DNA of 64,000 nt from Roseiarcus sp963836695 (GTDB lineage: Bacteria; Pseudomonadota; Alphaproteobacteria; Rhizobiales; Beijerinckiaceae), in assembly GCA_963836695.1 (NCBI GenBank), contig CAWIKX010000014.1, forward strand, positions 163,127 through 227,126, read 5' to 3'. The position numbers and the translations under genes are program-made. Shown here piece after piece: positions 54,430 to 63,992 of this stretch (position 1 is its first letter; every line of letters starts with the position of its first letter). The notes under the pieces are model-generated. The model had not been told where the DNA came from, did not search any database, and was given only the letters and a program-made list of their open reading frames with translations.

Positions 54430-55977
54430 CTACGACCGCGAACTCACCGAATTTCGCACCTCCGTGGAGGCGCTTAGACTCCGATAGTGTTGATAGACTT
54501 TCGAATAGGCGCGTTCCCGCTCGGGATCCGGCTCGTAGGCATCGAAACGGCGCGCGCCGAATTTGTCGCTGCCTTCGCGGAAATTCGCGACAAAGTTCGC
54601 GGCCACGGCCCCATGGATCGCCACGCCGACGCAAGTGGGGTTGTCGATGGTTGGCACATGCACGGTTTGCGCCAGAACGTCCGCCATGATCTGCAGTAAA
54701 AATGGATTGCTCTTCGCCAGCCCGCTCGTCAGCACGACGCGATCAACGGGCATGCTCGCCTCGCGAAACTGGTCGACAATTAAACGCGCGCCAAAGCAGA
54801 TGCTGTCCATGAGCGCGCGATAGATGTCGACTGCACTGGTCGAAAGGTCGAGGCCGGCAAGCACCCCTCGCAAACCCTTGTCTCCGTACGGCACGCGATT
54901 GCCGTTCCACCAGTCGATCGCGACGAGTTGGTTTTGCCCCGGCGCCAGGGCTGATGCCTCGCGATTGTACTCGGCGAAGCTCATGGCCATGTCTGAAGAG
55001 CGGGGAAACGTTCGCACGAACCACGCAAGGACATCGCCGAACGCCGCCTGCCCTGCCTCGTAACACCAAAGGCCCGGGAGCGCGGCCCCATAGGCTCGAC
55101 CCTCGATCGCAGAAGGCATTGGCCGATCTTTATCGTCCAGAACGAGGTAGGCGGCCGAAGTGCCGAGCGCGCCGACGAGAACGCCCGGGCCGTAAGCGCC
55201 CACAGCCGGCAACACGACATGAGAATCGATCACCGCGACGGCTACGACAGCCTCACCCCGGATCCCCGTGCGCTCCCGCCATTCGTTCGTAAGCTGACCG
55301 GCCGCCGAGCCGACAGGCTGGGGAATGGAGAGCTTCTCCGAAAGGCCGGGAGCGATCCCGTCGGGATAACCGACGCTCGATTCGTATTGAGCCTTGTAGG
55401 CTGCGAAATCGAGACTGCGCGCCTCCCGCCCGGTCAGCCGCCAGACCAGCCAATCGCCAGCTTCGATGAACTTGTCGCAACGGCGCCAGACGTCCGGAGC
55501 CTCGGTTGCGATCTGAGCGGCCTTGGCGAGCAGCCACTCGCCTGAGACCTTGCCGCCGAAATTCGCAAGATAGGAACCGCCGTGGCCGTTGATCGCCTCG
55601 GCGTAAGACTGCGCCGCCGCATGCTTCCAGAGCTTCACATAAGCGTGCGGCTCATCCGGCATTGCCTCAGACAACGCCCGCCCATCAGCGAACGCGGGCA
55701 TGGGCGAGCTCGCCGTGAAGTCCACCCCGATTGCCGCGACGTTTCGCCCACCGCCAATCGCGGTCAGGATGATCTCGGCCGCCTCGAGATAATCTGCGGC
55801 CTCCTGCAGCGCGAACCCGATAGGCAGAGGCCGCCCACTGGGAAGCGCCTCGGTCATGATCCCGTGCCGATAGGCATGGACGTGATAGGCCGCCTGCCGC
55901 CCCGTCCTCGCCTCGATCAGGACGCCGCGCGCCGACTCGGATCCGAAATCAAGACCGATCATAAAGGCTTCAGACAT
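54430..55977 (-). CDS. FGGY-family carbohydrate kinase (ribulokinase-like)
   Basis: A 515-residue sugar kinase. N-terminal phosphate loop IGLDFGSESARGVLIEA, sugar-site segments IGVDFTASSPMP and KFIEAGDWLVWRLTG, catalytic Asp region VAVIDSHVVLPAVG, and the C-terminal ATP motif VLTSGLAKSNPFLLQIMADV. Closest in layout to AraB-type ribulokinase. Same strand as, and 123 bases downstream of, a sugar-binding protein gene, suggesting uptake then phosphorylation of a pentose or related sugar. Confidence 0.83.
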   Translation of the reverse strand: MSEAFMIGLDFGSESARGVLIEARTGRQAAYHVHAYRHGIMTEALPSGRPLPIGFALQEAADYLEAAEIILTAIGGGRNVAAIGVDFTASSPMPAFADGRALSEAMPDEPHAYVKLWKHAAAQSYAEAINGHGGSYLANFGGKVSGEWLLAKAAQIATEAPDVWRRCDKFIEAGDWLVWRLTGREARSLDFAAYKAQYESSVGYPDGIAPGLSEKLSIPQPVGSAAGQLTNEWRERTGIRGEAVVAVAVIDSHVVLPAVGAYGPGVLVGALGTSAAYLVLDDKDRPMPSAIEGRAYGAALPGLWCYEAGQAAFGDVLAWFVRTFPRSSDMAMSFAEYNREASALAPGQNQLVAIDWWNGNRVPYGDKGLRGVLAGLDLSTSAVDIYRALMDSICFGARLIVDQFREASMPVDRVVLTSGLAKSNPFLLQIMADVLAQTVHVPTIDNPTCVGVAIHGAVAANFVANFREGSDKFGARRFDAYEPDPERERAYSKVYQHYRSLSASTEVRNSVSSRS

Positions 55978-56100
55978 GCGGTCTTCGATCGTGTTGCGGC
56001 GCGCGCTGCTACCCCGTCGAGCCCACGAACATGCGGGCATGACGCCGGCGGCCGACTAGGCGCCGCCGGCGAACTTTCCGTCAACCGCTCGCTTAGCAGT

Positions 56101-57154
56101 TCAGCCCCAGCACTTGGCGAGACCTTCCTTGGACGAGATCGACGGAACGCCTTCGACCGGCTTGTCGGTCACAAGCGAGACGCCGGTGTTGAAGAAGTCG
56201 AGGCCCGGGGTTGGCTCCGGCTTCTTGCCCGTCTTCGCGTATTCGACCGCCGCCTCGACGCCCTTGGACGCCATCAGCAGCGGATATTGCTGGGACGTCG
56301 CGCCGATGACGCCGGCGGCGATGTTCTTCACGCCGGGACACCCGCCATCGACGGAGACAATGAGCGCGTCCTTGGCTTTGCCGGCCGCCTTCAGCGCGCC
56401 ATACGCGCCAGCCGCGCTCGGCTCGTTGATCGTATAGACAACATTGATATTCGGATCCTTCTGCAGCAGCGTCTCCATTCCGGAACGGCTTTTTGCTTCC
56501 GCGCCGCCTCCCCATTGATGGCCGACGACACGCTTATCGGTCTCATGTCCGTATTGCTTCCAGTTCGAATTTTCGACGCCGAAGCCCTTCGAAAAGCCGA
56601 AGTCGCGCATGCGATCCACCGAAGGCTGGTCTTCGAGCGCGTCAATATAGGCGATGTGGGCGTCCTTGGCCTTGTCCCCAAGCGTCTTTGCCGCCCATGC
56701 GCCAATCAGCTCTCCAGCCTTTTCGTTGTCGGTTGCGAAAGTCGCATCAGCCGCGCTTGGCGGATCAAGCGGCGTATCGAGCGCGATCACCAAGAATTCC
56801 GGCTTTGCGCGCCCGCTCGATCGTCGGAACGATCCCCTTGCTGTCGCTCGGCGTGATTAGGATCGCCTTAGCGCCCGCGTTCATGAGCTGCTCGATCGCG
56901 TCCACCTGCCCCGTGTTGTCGCCATCGTATTTGCCGGCGAAGCTGCGAAAGTCGACTCCGAGTTCCTTTGCTTTCGCCTGCGCGCCCTCCTTCATTTTGG
57001 CGAAGAATGGGTTGGTGTTCGTTTTCGTGATCAACCCGACAATGATCTTATCCGCCGCTAAGGCCGGAGCGGACGCGAGCGCCCATGCGGAAAGAGCGCA
57101 GGCGGCGATTGTCTTCCAATGCGCGCCGCGGCGCGGACCAACGTTCCTCATCAT
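56101..57154 (-). CDS. Sugar ABC substrate-binding protein (one-base insertion)
   Basis: Periplasmic sugar-binding protein, 350 residues after repair; GAGGAGGAAG precedes ATG 57154. Signal peptide HWKTIAACALSAWALASAPALA, then DKIIVGLITKTNTNPFFAKMK. The two halves lie in different frames. Removing one T from GAATTC (56794-56799) restores ERARKAGILVIALDTPLDPP at the hinge. Other motifs: DNTGQVDAIEQLMNAGAKA, YTINEPSAAGAYGALKAAG. It has no permease or ATPase next to it and is separate from the binding protein at 38502. Confidence 0.87.
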
Positions 57155-57517
57155 GGCTTCCTCCTCAGGGACCTCGCCGTTGTTGCTCACTTTCGTCAGC
57201 GACGACGATCTGCAAGACGAGGCTATGTCCTCGATGGGGCGCTGGCAAACGCCAATCTCATTGCGCTGCTCGCGTGTGAATTGCGCGGAACGAAGCACCC
57301 ATCAGCAAGTTGGCCTCACACTCCAGATCACTTGGCCACTGCGCCCCCACACGTTGACCTTCCGTTCTCGTTGCGGGCGTACTAGCTTTCATTGCGCGCT
57401 CACGAGCAACGACGCCGAGCGATCATTCCGGAGGATCCGCGCGCAGCCCGCGCCCTTCCGATCCGGGGAGCACTACGCAAGGCGCCGAAGCGCGTGTCTT
57501 TCGGGAGGACGCTGCTC

Positions 57518-58318
57518 ATGTCGTTCAAAGTCGGCAATCTTTTTCACGATGGCGACGCCTCGACGATCGATAAAGCCATCGCCGGCAGCGTGATCGCCCA
57601 CTATGTAAGCGGTACGTTGCGGACGCTTGCGGGGCACTTCGAAACGGCCGAACCGAACCAATTCGCGGCCTGGTACAAAAACTGGGGAGAGTCAAAACTG
57701 CCCGTCGAAGACGTGCCAGGGTTCACCAACCGAAACGATAAAAAGAAGCCGATCAAACTGAGACTTTTTGGCACATTGACCAGCATTTCCGCGAACAAGA
57801 CGCTGAAGGGCGCCACTTTTGAATTTGCTGTTCATGAGACGGTTCATCTGAATTCAAATCCAAATCGATTGTTCGCGAAGAACTTTGGCGACGTCTATAA
57901 CGAGGGCGTTACCGAGTACTTCACTCTGAAGGTTTTCAATGTGACGACGGGCGACGCCTATCCGAAGGAGTTGGCGTTAGCGAGCGGATTGGTGGATGCG
58001 TTCGGCGAGAGCAGCGTGGCGAGCGCATATTTCAAAGACGACGCACATGCCCTGCTCACTCAGATTCAACAGAAGTTTTTGCGGGCGTCCGGGAACCTGA
58101 AGAATTTCCTGGTGTGGCAGACGAAGTCGAAACAGTCCGACAATCCGCAGGATTGGCCCGATGCGGACAAATTGCTTCAGGCTGCGGTGTCGAGTTCCGC
58201 CGGCAGCTCCTCAGGTGCGGGCGCGGGGAGCGGCTCTGGCGCAGGCAGCGGGTCCGGCTCAGGCGCGGGCAGCGGCTCTGGGGGATCCGCGTCTGCGGGT
58301 TCCGGTTCCCGATCCTAG
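57518..58318 (+). CDS. Putative zinc metallopeptidase with a Gly/Ser-rich tail
   Basis: A 266-residue protein starting after GGGAGGA. Residues 100-160 carry FAVHETVHLNSNP (an HExxH zinc motif) and, 23 residues on, NEGVTEYFTLKV, where the Glu could be the third ligand as in gluzincins. The last 36 residues are almost purely Gly, Ser and Ala (GAGAGSGSG repeated). No signal peptide is visible. Family not recognised; protease activity is an inference from the motif. The gap 57155-57517 contains no gene I can support. Confidence 0.6.
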   Translation: MSFKVGNLFHDGDASTIDKAIAGSVIAHYVSGTLRTLAGHFETAEPNQFAAWYKNWGESKLPVEDVPGFTNRNDKKKPIKLRLFGTLTSISANKTLKGATFEFAVHETVHLNSNPNRLFAKNFGDVYNEGVTEYFTLKVFNVTTGDAYPKELALASGLVDAFGESSVASAYFKDDAHALLTQIQQKFLRASGNLKNFLVWQTKSKQSDNPQDWPDADKLLQAAVSSSAGSSSGAGAGSGSGAGSGSGSGAGSGSGGSASAGSGSRS

Positions 58319-58491
58319 AAGACCGCGTGGGTCCGCGTCGCGCAAAGGGCGCGTCTTCAACGATAACCCGAGCGCGCGACCGCGAACCCCCGCATCCCGC
58401 GGACATGGGGAAGCCATCGATTGAGATTTGCGAGGAGCCTGTGTAAGGCACGCAAGCCTACCGTGATTGCGGTCTTATAGAGGGGGAAAAC

Positions 58492-58998
58492 GTGAGGAAC
58501 GAGGCGCGCGCTGCAATTGTCATGACCGCGGTCTTCGCTCTGGCCATGGGCGCCATAAGCGCAACCGCAGGAGCGCAAGAAGCCAGCGCGAAGATAGCGT
58601 CACAGAATAACGCGTCGAAATTCTCTTACGCTCGACTTTACTGCGGTCCTGACCACGAGACGCACTTTGCAGACTTGACGACGGAACTCGCCGAGCAGAA
58701 TTTTGCGCCTCCCGCAGCGCCAATCCATATCGGCGCCGCCCAACCGTCTTCGAGCGTGTTCATCGCAGGGTTTGAGCCGCGTTGGGGCGCGAGCGACCTC
58801 GTGAACCGCCTCTACCATCCCACCCCTGCAGTCCAGTTCCTCACTGTGGCCCAAGGCGTATTCTCGATCACGGCGACAGACGGGGAGACGAGGCAATTGC
58901 ATGCGGGGGACGTTGTCCATCTGGGGGACGCCGCGCCTTGCAAAGGGCACATCACGGTGGTGGGCGACACGGCCGGATTTTTGGTGTTCGCGCGCTGA
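58492..58998 (+). CDS. Secreted cupin-fold protein
   Basis: A 168-residue exported protein from GTG 58492 (GAGGGGGAAA upstream). Signal peptide AAIVMTAVFALAMGAISATAGA, then a cupin-like barrel: FIAGFEPRWGASDLVNRLYHP, QFLTVAQGVFSITATDGET and HAGDVVHLGDAAPCKGHIT. The usual first-motif His pair is not clear. Function unknown. Confidence 0.6.
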   Translation: MRNEARAAIVMTAVFALAMGAISATAGAQEASAKIASQNNASKFSYARLYCGPDHETHFADLTTELAEQNFAPPAAPIHIGAAQPSSSVFIAGFEPRWGASDLVNRLYHPTPAVQFLTVAQGVFSITATDGETRQLHAGDVVHLGDAAPCKGHITVVGDTAGFLVFAR

Positions 58999-59306
58999 TC
59001 GCCGGCTGGAACGGCGGCGAGGGCGCCTTTAGCGCCCTGTCGCATCCCGCTGCCTTCGCCAACATAGTCAGAGATCCCGAGTACCGCAAAGGCCGGCCGC
59101 TTTCGGCGGTGTCGGAGACGGTGCTCCCAAGGCGATCGAGAGTCCTAGGCTCGAGGCTGGGCGTCGGCTCAAATGTGACCACGTCAGGCATGGGGAACAA
59201 AGTTCTGTTAGCTGTCTTATGACGAGCAATCTGCGGCAGTGACATTGAAGCGCCGCTGTGCGCAAACTGAAGGTGTGAGGCGTCGTTGGCGAGCAAGGAG
59301 ATTTTA
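58999..59306. other. Intergenic region with no supported feature
   Basis: About 310 bases between the secreted cupin and the dcd region. I see no convincing ORF, tRNA or hairpin. Composition moves from the window's normal high GC towards the AT-richer dcd gene. Confidence 0.5.
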
Positions 59307-59435
59307 ATGGGTGACGGAGGGAGGTTGCCGGGCCTGTTGCCGCCCTCTTCGCTAGACGGCGAGCCCACAAACGGGGTGGAAATCCTCCGTGGGACCGGGG
59401 TTCTGCCATACCAACGGCTGAAGGCAATGATTTAG
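59307..59435 (+). pseudogene. dcd: 5' end of dcd, cut off by an in-frame amber codon
   Basis: ATG 59307 with AAGGAG upstream opens a frame ending GTGVLPYQRLKAMI and TAG 59433-59435. This is the first-helix region expected at the N-terminus of Dcd, and the frame is the same as that of the downstream dcd body, so one substitution (or readthrough) would join them into a 404-residue protein. Confidence 0.65.
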
Positions 59436-59453
59436 CAGCGCACAATTGACAGT

Positions 59454-60521
59454 GTGACTCCGATCGAGCCCGACCAAATTCAGCCAGCTAGTCTTGATCT
59501 GAGATTAGGACGGTACGCCTATCGCGTGCGTGCCAGCTTTCTGCCCGGAGCCGGCGTCGCCGTTATGGACAGGGTTAAAGAGTTAGATGGATTGCCAAGG
59601 ATCGACTTAGCAGAAGGCGCTATTCTGGAGCGCGGTGCAGTGTATGTCGTTGAATTAGCGGAAGCCGTACGCTTAAACGCCGATACTTTTGGTGTTGCTA
59701 ACCCAAAAAGCTCTACTGGTCGTCTAGATGTTCTGACTCGCCTAATTACTGACGGCGGAACTGCCTTTGATAGAGTTGACAAGTCATATTCTGGTAAATT
59801 GTACATAGAGATTGCCCCGCTAACCTTTAGTGTCGTTGTATATCCAGGTGTTCGGCTGAATCAACTCAGAATACACCGCGACAGAGGGTTGACAGGAGGT
59901 TTGCTAAATCAGACTGAGACAGAAAGGTATTATATTCAGGGGCAACTGACGCGACCTATTTCTGACAGCTCAATTCTACGGGAAGGCGTTCTTGTTCCCG
60001 TAACTGTTGACCTCCGGGGAACTGGGCCGGGCTCTATTGTTGGGTACAGAGCAAAGAAGAATGCGAACCGTATCGACGTCACCTGTGTTGATCATTATGA
60101 ACCACGCGAGTTCTGGGATAAGATAGAGAGCTCTAACGGTAGACTCAACTTGGATAAAGACGAGTTCTATATTCTTGCGACTGTTGAAGATGTGGGTGTA
60201 CCACCTCAAACGGCGGCAGATATGGTGCCCTATGATCCTAGATCTGGAGAATTTAGGGTACATTATGCTGGGTTTTTCGACCCTGGCTTTGGATGGGCGG
60301 GGGGTAAGGCGGGGGGAAGCAAGGCTGTTTTAGAAGTCCGTTCGCACGGCGTGTCGTTTACTCTGGAACACGGGCAAACCATAGGGTGGCTTCGCTACGC
60401 TCAAATCGCCGGCGGATTTACCGACAAACCATACGGGGGCGGAGACCTGAGCTCCAATTACCAAGGCCAAGGGCTTGCGTTGGCCAAACAGTTCAAGAAG
60501 TGGCCGACCTACTCTGTTTAG
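59454..60521 (+). CDS. dcd: dCTP deaminase (long alphaproteobacterial form), foreign-looking
   Basis: Deaminates dCTP to dUTP for thymidylate synthesis. A GTG at 59454 begins TPIEPDQIQPASLDLRLG, a Dcd hallmark, and the body includes ANPKSSTGRLDVLTRLITD, VVVYPGVRLNQLRI and LEVRSHGVSFTLEHGQ; 355 residues. GC content and codon use are clearly lower than the neighbours (many TTA, ATA, AGA and AAT codons), pointing to transfer. The in-frame TAG at 59433 removes the first helix unless read through or miscalled. The last residues TYSV may derive from the adjacent IS481 end. Confidence 0.82.
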   Translation: MTPIEPDQIQPASLDLRLGRYAYRVRASFLPGAGVAVMDRVKELDGLPRIDLAEGAILERGAVYVVELAEAVRLNADTFGVANPKSSTGRLDVLTRLITDGGTAFDRVDKSYSGKLYIEIAPLTFSVVVYPGVRLNQLRIHRDRGLTGGLLNQTETERYYIQGQLTRPISDSSILREGVLVPVTVDLRGTGPGSIVGYRAKKNANRIDVTCVDHYEPREFWDKIESSNGRLNLDKDEFYILATVEDVGVPPQTAADMVPYDPRSGEFRVHYAGFFDPGFGWAGGKAGGSKAVLEVRSHGVSFTLEHGQTIGWLRYAQIAGGFTDKPYGGGDLSSNYQGQGLALAKQFKKWPTYSV

Positions 60522-61350
60522 TCCCGGCATTTGATGGTGCATTGTTTTCTCCGGCCTGGAGGGATGCGCTATGGGACAGGTTCTTCACGCAAGCGCCACG
60601 ACGACAGAGGCGGTCCGTCGAGCGATACAGCACAGTCAAGCGAGCCTGAGGGAGCTGGCAAAGCGCTACGGGATCAATCCGAAGACGGTCGCCAAGTGGA
60701 AACGACGAAAGTCCGTCTCCGATTTGCGGACGGGGCCGAGAGAACCAAAGTCGACGGTGCTGACGGTCGAAGACGAGGCCGTCATCGTCGCCTTCCGTCG
60801 GCATACGCTGCTGCCGCTGGACGATTGCCTCTATTCCTTGCAGGCCACGATCCCGCATTTGACGCGATCAAGCCTGCATCGCTGCCTTCAGCGCCATGGG
60901 ATCAGCCGCTTGCCGGACGTCGAAGGCGACAAGCCCACAAGGAAGAAGTTCAAGTCTTATCCGATCGGCTTCTTTCACCTCGACATCGCCGAGGTGCAGA
61001 CTGCCGAAGGCAAACTCTATCTATTCGTGGCCATCGACCGCACGAGCAAATTCGCATTCGTCCAGTTGGTGGAAAGCGCCAACCGGGTGACGGCCTCCGC
61101 CTTCCTGGTCGCGTTGATCGCCGCCATTCCCTACAAGATTCATACGATCCTGACGGATAACGGCATCCAGTTCCGCTTCGCGCCGCGCTACGCCGACGGC
61201 CCCACCGCGCGCTACATGACGCACATGTTCGACATGCGATGCCGCGAGAACAGCATCGAGCATCGCTTCACCAAGATCAATCATCCCTGGACCAACGGAC
61301 AGGTCGAGCGAATGAACCGCACGATCAAGGAAGCGACCGTCAAACGCTAC
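60515..61350 (+). mobile_element. IS481-family element, 3' part displaced
   Basis: Contains a transposase lacking its C-terminus. The left end is placed approximately at the dcd stop (the stretch TGTTTAGTCCCGGC). The right side stops where an IS3-type end (TGACCTGCC) begins at 61351. The missing portion should lie beyond the right edge of the window. Confidence 0.5.
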
Positions 61351-61353
61351 TGA
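60571..61353 (+). pseudogene. IS481-family transposase, C-terminus interrupted by an IS3 element
   Basis: 260 residues with an N-terminal HTH (SLRELAKRYGINPKTVAKWKR split at GIN) and the DDE core: FHLDIAEVQTAEGK, ILTDNGIQF and WTNGQVERMNRTIKEATVKRY. Family members continue for about 50 residues after KRY. Here TGA follows immediately, formed by the first bases of the IS3 end, so the gene is broken by insertion. Confidence 0.8.
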
Positions 61354-61414
61354 CCTGCCACTGAGATTTTCCTCCACGGGGATTTAGAGTCCGGCCCTCT
61401 TGAAGGACGGACAG

Positions 61415-61681
61415 ATGAAGCGAGCACGGTTCACGGAAGATCAGATCATCGGGGTGCTGAAGGAGCACGAGGGCGGGGCGAAGACGGCGGATCTGGCGCG
61501 CAAGCACGGCGTCTCAGAAGCAACGCTTTACAACTGGAAGTCCAAGTACGGCGGCATGGATGTCTCCGAGGCCAAACGGCTGAAGCAGCTCGAGGACGAG
61601 AACGCCAAGCTGAAGAAGCTTTTGGCCGAGCAGATGTTGGATGCCGCCGCGCTTCGCGAGCTTCTGTCAAAAAAATGGTAG
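61415..61681 (+). CDS. IS3-family transposase OrfA
   Basis: 88 residues: HTH_8-type domain RARFTEDQIIGVLKEHEGG, ARKHGVSEATLYNWKSKYGG, and a leucine-zipper end LKQLEDENAKLKKLLAEQ, finishing LLSKKW. AAGGA sets the ATG at 61415. The 3' end holds seven A (61669-61675), the classic programmed -1 frameshift site for producing the OrfAB fusion. Confidence 0.88.
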   Translation: MKRARFTEDQIIGVLKEHEGGAKTADLARKHGVSEATLYNWKSKYGGMDVSEAKRLKQLEDENAKLKKLLAEQMLDAAALRELLSKKW

Positions 61682-62524
61682 GGCCCGCCGTCAAGCGCGA
61701 AGGCGTCGCGCATCTTCGGGCCACGATGGGCCTGTCGGAACGGCGGGCTGCTCGATCGTCAGCGCTGACCGCAAGATGGTCCGTTACCGCTCATGTCGGC
61801 CGCCAGACACGGAGCTTCGGACGCAATTGCGCGATCTCGCCAACGAGAGGAAGCGTTTCGGATATCGTCGGCTGTTCGTCCTGTTGCGGCAGGCGGGCGA
61901 GCCCTCGGGCGTCAACCGCATCTACCGGCTTTATCGCGAAGAAGGCCTCACGGTGCGCAAGCGGCGGGCTCGGAGGCGCGCCGTGGGGTCGCGGGCGCCG
62001 ATCCTTGTCGAATCCAAGCCAAACGCTCGCTGGTCGGTGGATTTCGTCCACGACCAGCTTGCCTGCGGCCGGCGGCTCCCCATTCTGAACATCGTCGATG
62101 ACGTGACGCGGGAGTGCCTGGCGGCGATCCCCGACACCTCGATCTCAGGCCGGCGCGTGGCGCGCGAACTGACTGTTTTGATCGAGCGCCGCGGCAAACC
62201 CGACATGATCGTCTCGGACAATGGGACCGAGTTCACCTCGAACGCCATGTTCGCCTGGGCGCAGGACAACAGGGTCGTCTGGCATTTCATTGCGCCAGGA
62301 AAGCCGATGCAGAATGGCTTCTGCGAGAGTTTCAACGGGCGCATGCGCGACGAGCTTCTCAACGAGAGCCTGTTCCTCGGCCTCGATCATGCCCGGACCA
62401 AGATTACGAACTGGGTCGACGATTACAACCAGCGACGACCGCACTCGGCGCTGGGCTATCTCACCCCGGCAGCTTATGCCGCCAATCTCTCCGCAACATG
62501 CGATCGTCTGCGCAACCCCGACCA
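61675..62524 (+). pseudogene. IS3-family transposase OrfB, 5' part (frameshifted and split by an IS110-type insertion)
   Basis: ATG 61675 overlaps the OrfA end. The DDE integrase core is present: WSVDFVHDQLACGRRLPIL, IVSDNGTEFTSNAM and NGFCESFNGRMRDELLNE. One C is missing near 61748 (GGGCTGC for GGGCCTGC), which switches frame at ERRACSIVSADRK. After RNPD (62522) the sequence enters the inserted element; the last 25 codons are at 63915-63992. Confidence 0.82.
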
Positions 62525-62790
62525 TATGTGGACGGCCCCTTGGCAAGCTCTTTTTCGGCGACGTCTCTTTGGCGATTGCGGTCATATGTCCGGCCTGTTG
62601 ATGCGAAGCCGAAGCTCGCTGGCCATGATGCTATCCGCTTCTTCCGGTTTCTCATCAGCTCCGCGCGCTCGAAGCGCCGGTCGGGGTACGGAATGTCCGG
62701 GTCGGCGGTTCGCCGGGAGTTCATCACCTCATTGCGCGCTTGCCAAACTCGTGACCTAAGTGCGGTGCAATCTTGGCCGTATGTCTTTGA
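62525..62790 (-). ncRNA. Candidate bridge-RNA region of the IS110/IS1111-type element
   Basis: This non-coding segment lies downstream of the transposase gene, inside the element. It includes a GCGCT-TCG-AGCGC hairpin near 62668-62680. IS110-family recombinases use an element-encoded bridge RNA; in the IS1111 branch it lies 3' of the recombinase gene. The assignment is from position only; no fold was computed. Confidence 0.35.
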
Positions 62791-63829
62791 TCATGCTACG
62801 ACGGAGAGCGCTTCTCGGCGGTACAGTTCGCCGGTCGTCATGATCGCCCAGGCGATACGCGCCAACTTGTTGGCCAGCGCCACGGTGACGAGCCGGGCCG
62901 GTCGGCGTTGCAGAAGTTGGCGCGTCCACAGGGCAAGCGGATCCGTGCGCTTGTTCAGCCACCGAAGGCTCGCGGTCGCCCCGAGCACCAGCAGTCGTCG
63001 CAGGTAGGGATTGCCCTGTTTCGTAATCCTGCCGAGCCTGTCCTTGCCGCCACTAGAGTTTTGTCGAGGAACGAGGCCGAGCCAAGCCGCAAAATCGCGG
63101 CCGCAAGAAAAGCCGATGGTTCCGGGACATGGGCGGCGAGGGCCGCGCTGATCAAGACGCCAACGCCCGGGATCGTCTTCAGAGCCTGCGCCGAAGCACT
63201 CGACTGCCGCGAGGCCTCGATCTGCTCGTCGAGCATCGCCAGATTGGCCTCGACCGCGCGGAGTTGATCGGCGAGAATCCTCATCACCGCGAGGGCGGTT
63301 TCCGGAATGTGGGCGATGTCCGGGTCTTTTTCATCAAGGCGCCGTACGAGTTCCGCGAGATTCACGATGCCCCGGTTCTCGATGACGCCGAACTCGGCGA
63401 GTTGACCGCGCAGCGAGTTCGCGACCGCCGTGCGTTGGTCGATCAGCAGTTGTCGCGACGTATGCTGCATCAACGCCGCCTGCTGCTCTTCGGTCTTCAC
63501 GCGAACGAACCGCATGTCCGGTCGCGACGCCGCCTCGCAAATGGCGCGCGCGTCGTGGGCGTCTGACTTGCCGCGCTTGACAAAGGGCTTCACGTAGTTC
63601 GGTGAGATTAGTCGCACCCGATGGCCGAACCGACCGATCTCGCGACCCCAATGATGCGACGACGAGCAAGCTTCGAGTGCGACCTCACAAGGCGGCAGCG
63701 ATCCGAGAAAGCCGAGAACCTTGTCACGCGGAAGCTTCCGGTTGAAGACCTCCTTCCCCACTTCGTCGACGGCGTGAACCGGAACCAGCGCTTAGCGATA
63801 TCCAATCCGATGCGGACGATCTGACGCAT
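62791..63829 (-). pseudogene. IS110-family transposase (two one-base deletions)
   Basis: 346 residues after repair. DEDD-type N-terminal domain (RIGLDIAKRWF, EACSSSHHWGREIGR, KRGKSDAHDARAICEA) and a C-terminal transposase_20 domain with LKTIPGVGVLISAALAAHV and KQGNPYLRRLLVLGA. One base is missing at 63780/63781 (between QVHAV and the start) and one A in the A-run 63108-63111. Both deletions may be sequence errors or decay. Confidence 0.8.
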
Positions 63830-63914
63830 GATGTGGGACCTTTCCCGATACGGGTCGAAAATCGACCGCTCTGGCCCCGGAGCCTAACGCCCAGGGCGGG
63901 GCCGTCCACATCAT

Positions 63915-63992
63915 CAGCTCCGCCGATCGCATGTTGCTCCACCCGCGCCCCATCGCTTAAAACCCGCCGAGGCTCTAATCGCCGCTGGATGA
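63915..63992 (+). pseudogene. IS3 OrfB, 3' end after the inserted element
   Basis: Reads QLRRSHVAPPAPHRLKPAE and then ALIAAG before TGA 63990-63992. It continues exactly the …CDRLRNPD sequence interrupted at 62522, proving that the IS110-type element inserted into orfB. Confidence 0.8.

Larger units (their letters stand above)
62525..63914 (-). mobile_element. IS110/IS1111-type element inserted in IS3 orfB
   Basis: About 1.39 kb separating two exactly adjoining parts of orfB (…GACCA / CAGCTCCGCC…). A 14-bp inverted repeat, ATGTGGACGGCCCC at 62526-62539 and its complement at 63898-63911, lies just inside the ends. The transposase is on the minus strand with only about 85 bases of leader but about 265 bases of non-coding sequence after it, the layout of the IS1111 group. 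Confidence 0.75.

Noticed and set aside
61669..61675. A7 run in IS3 orfA as a sequence error
   Set aside because: It sits exactly at the orfA/orfB overlap, where IS3 elements carry a programmed -1 frameshift site, so it is expected.
62461..62727. An 88-residue minus-strand frame at the 3' end of the IS110-type element
   Set aside because: It runs across the element boundary into IS3 orfB, so it is not an ancestral gene; the segment is better explained as non-coding bridge-RNA sequence.
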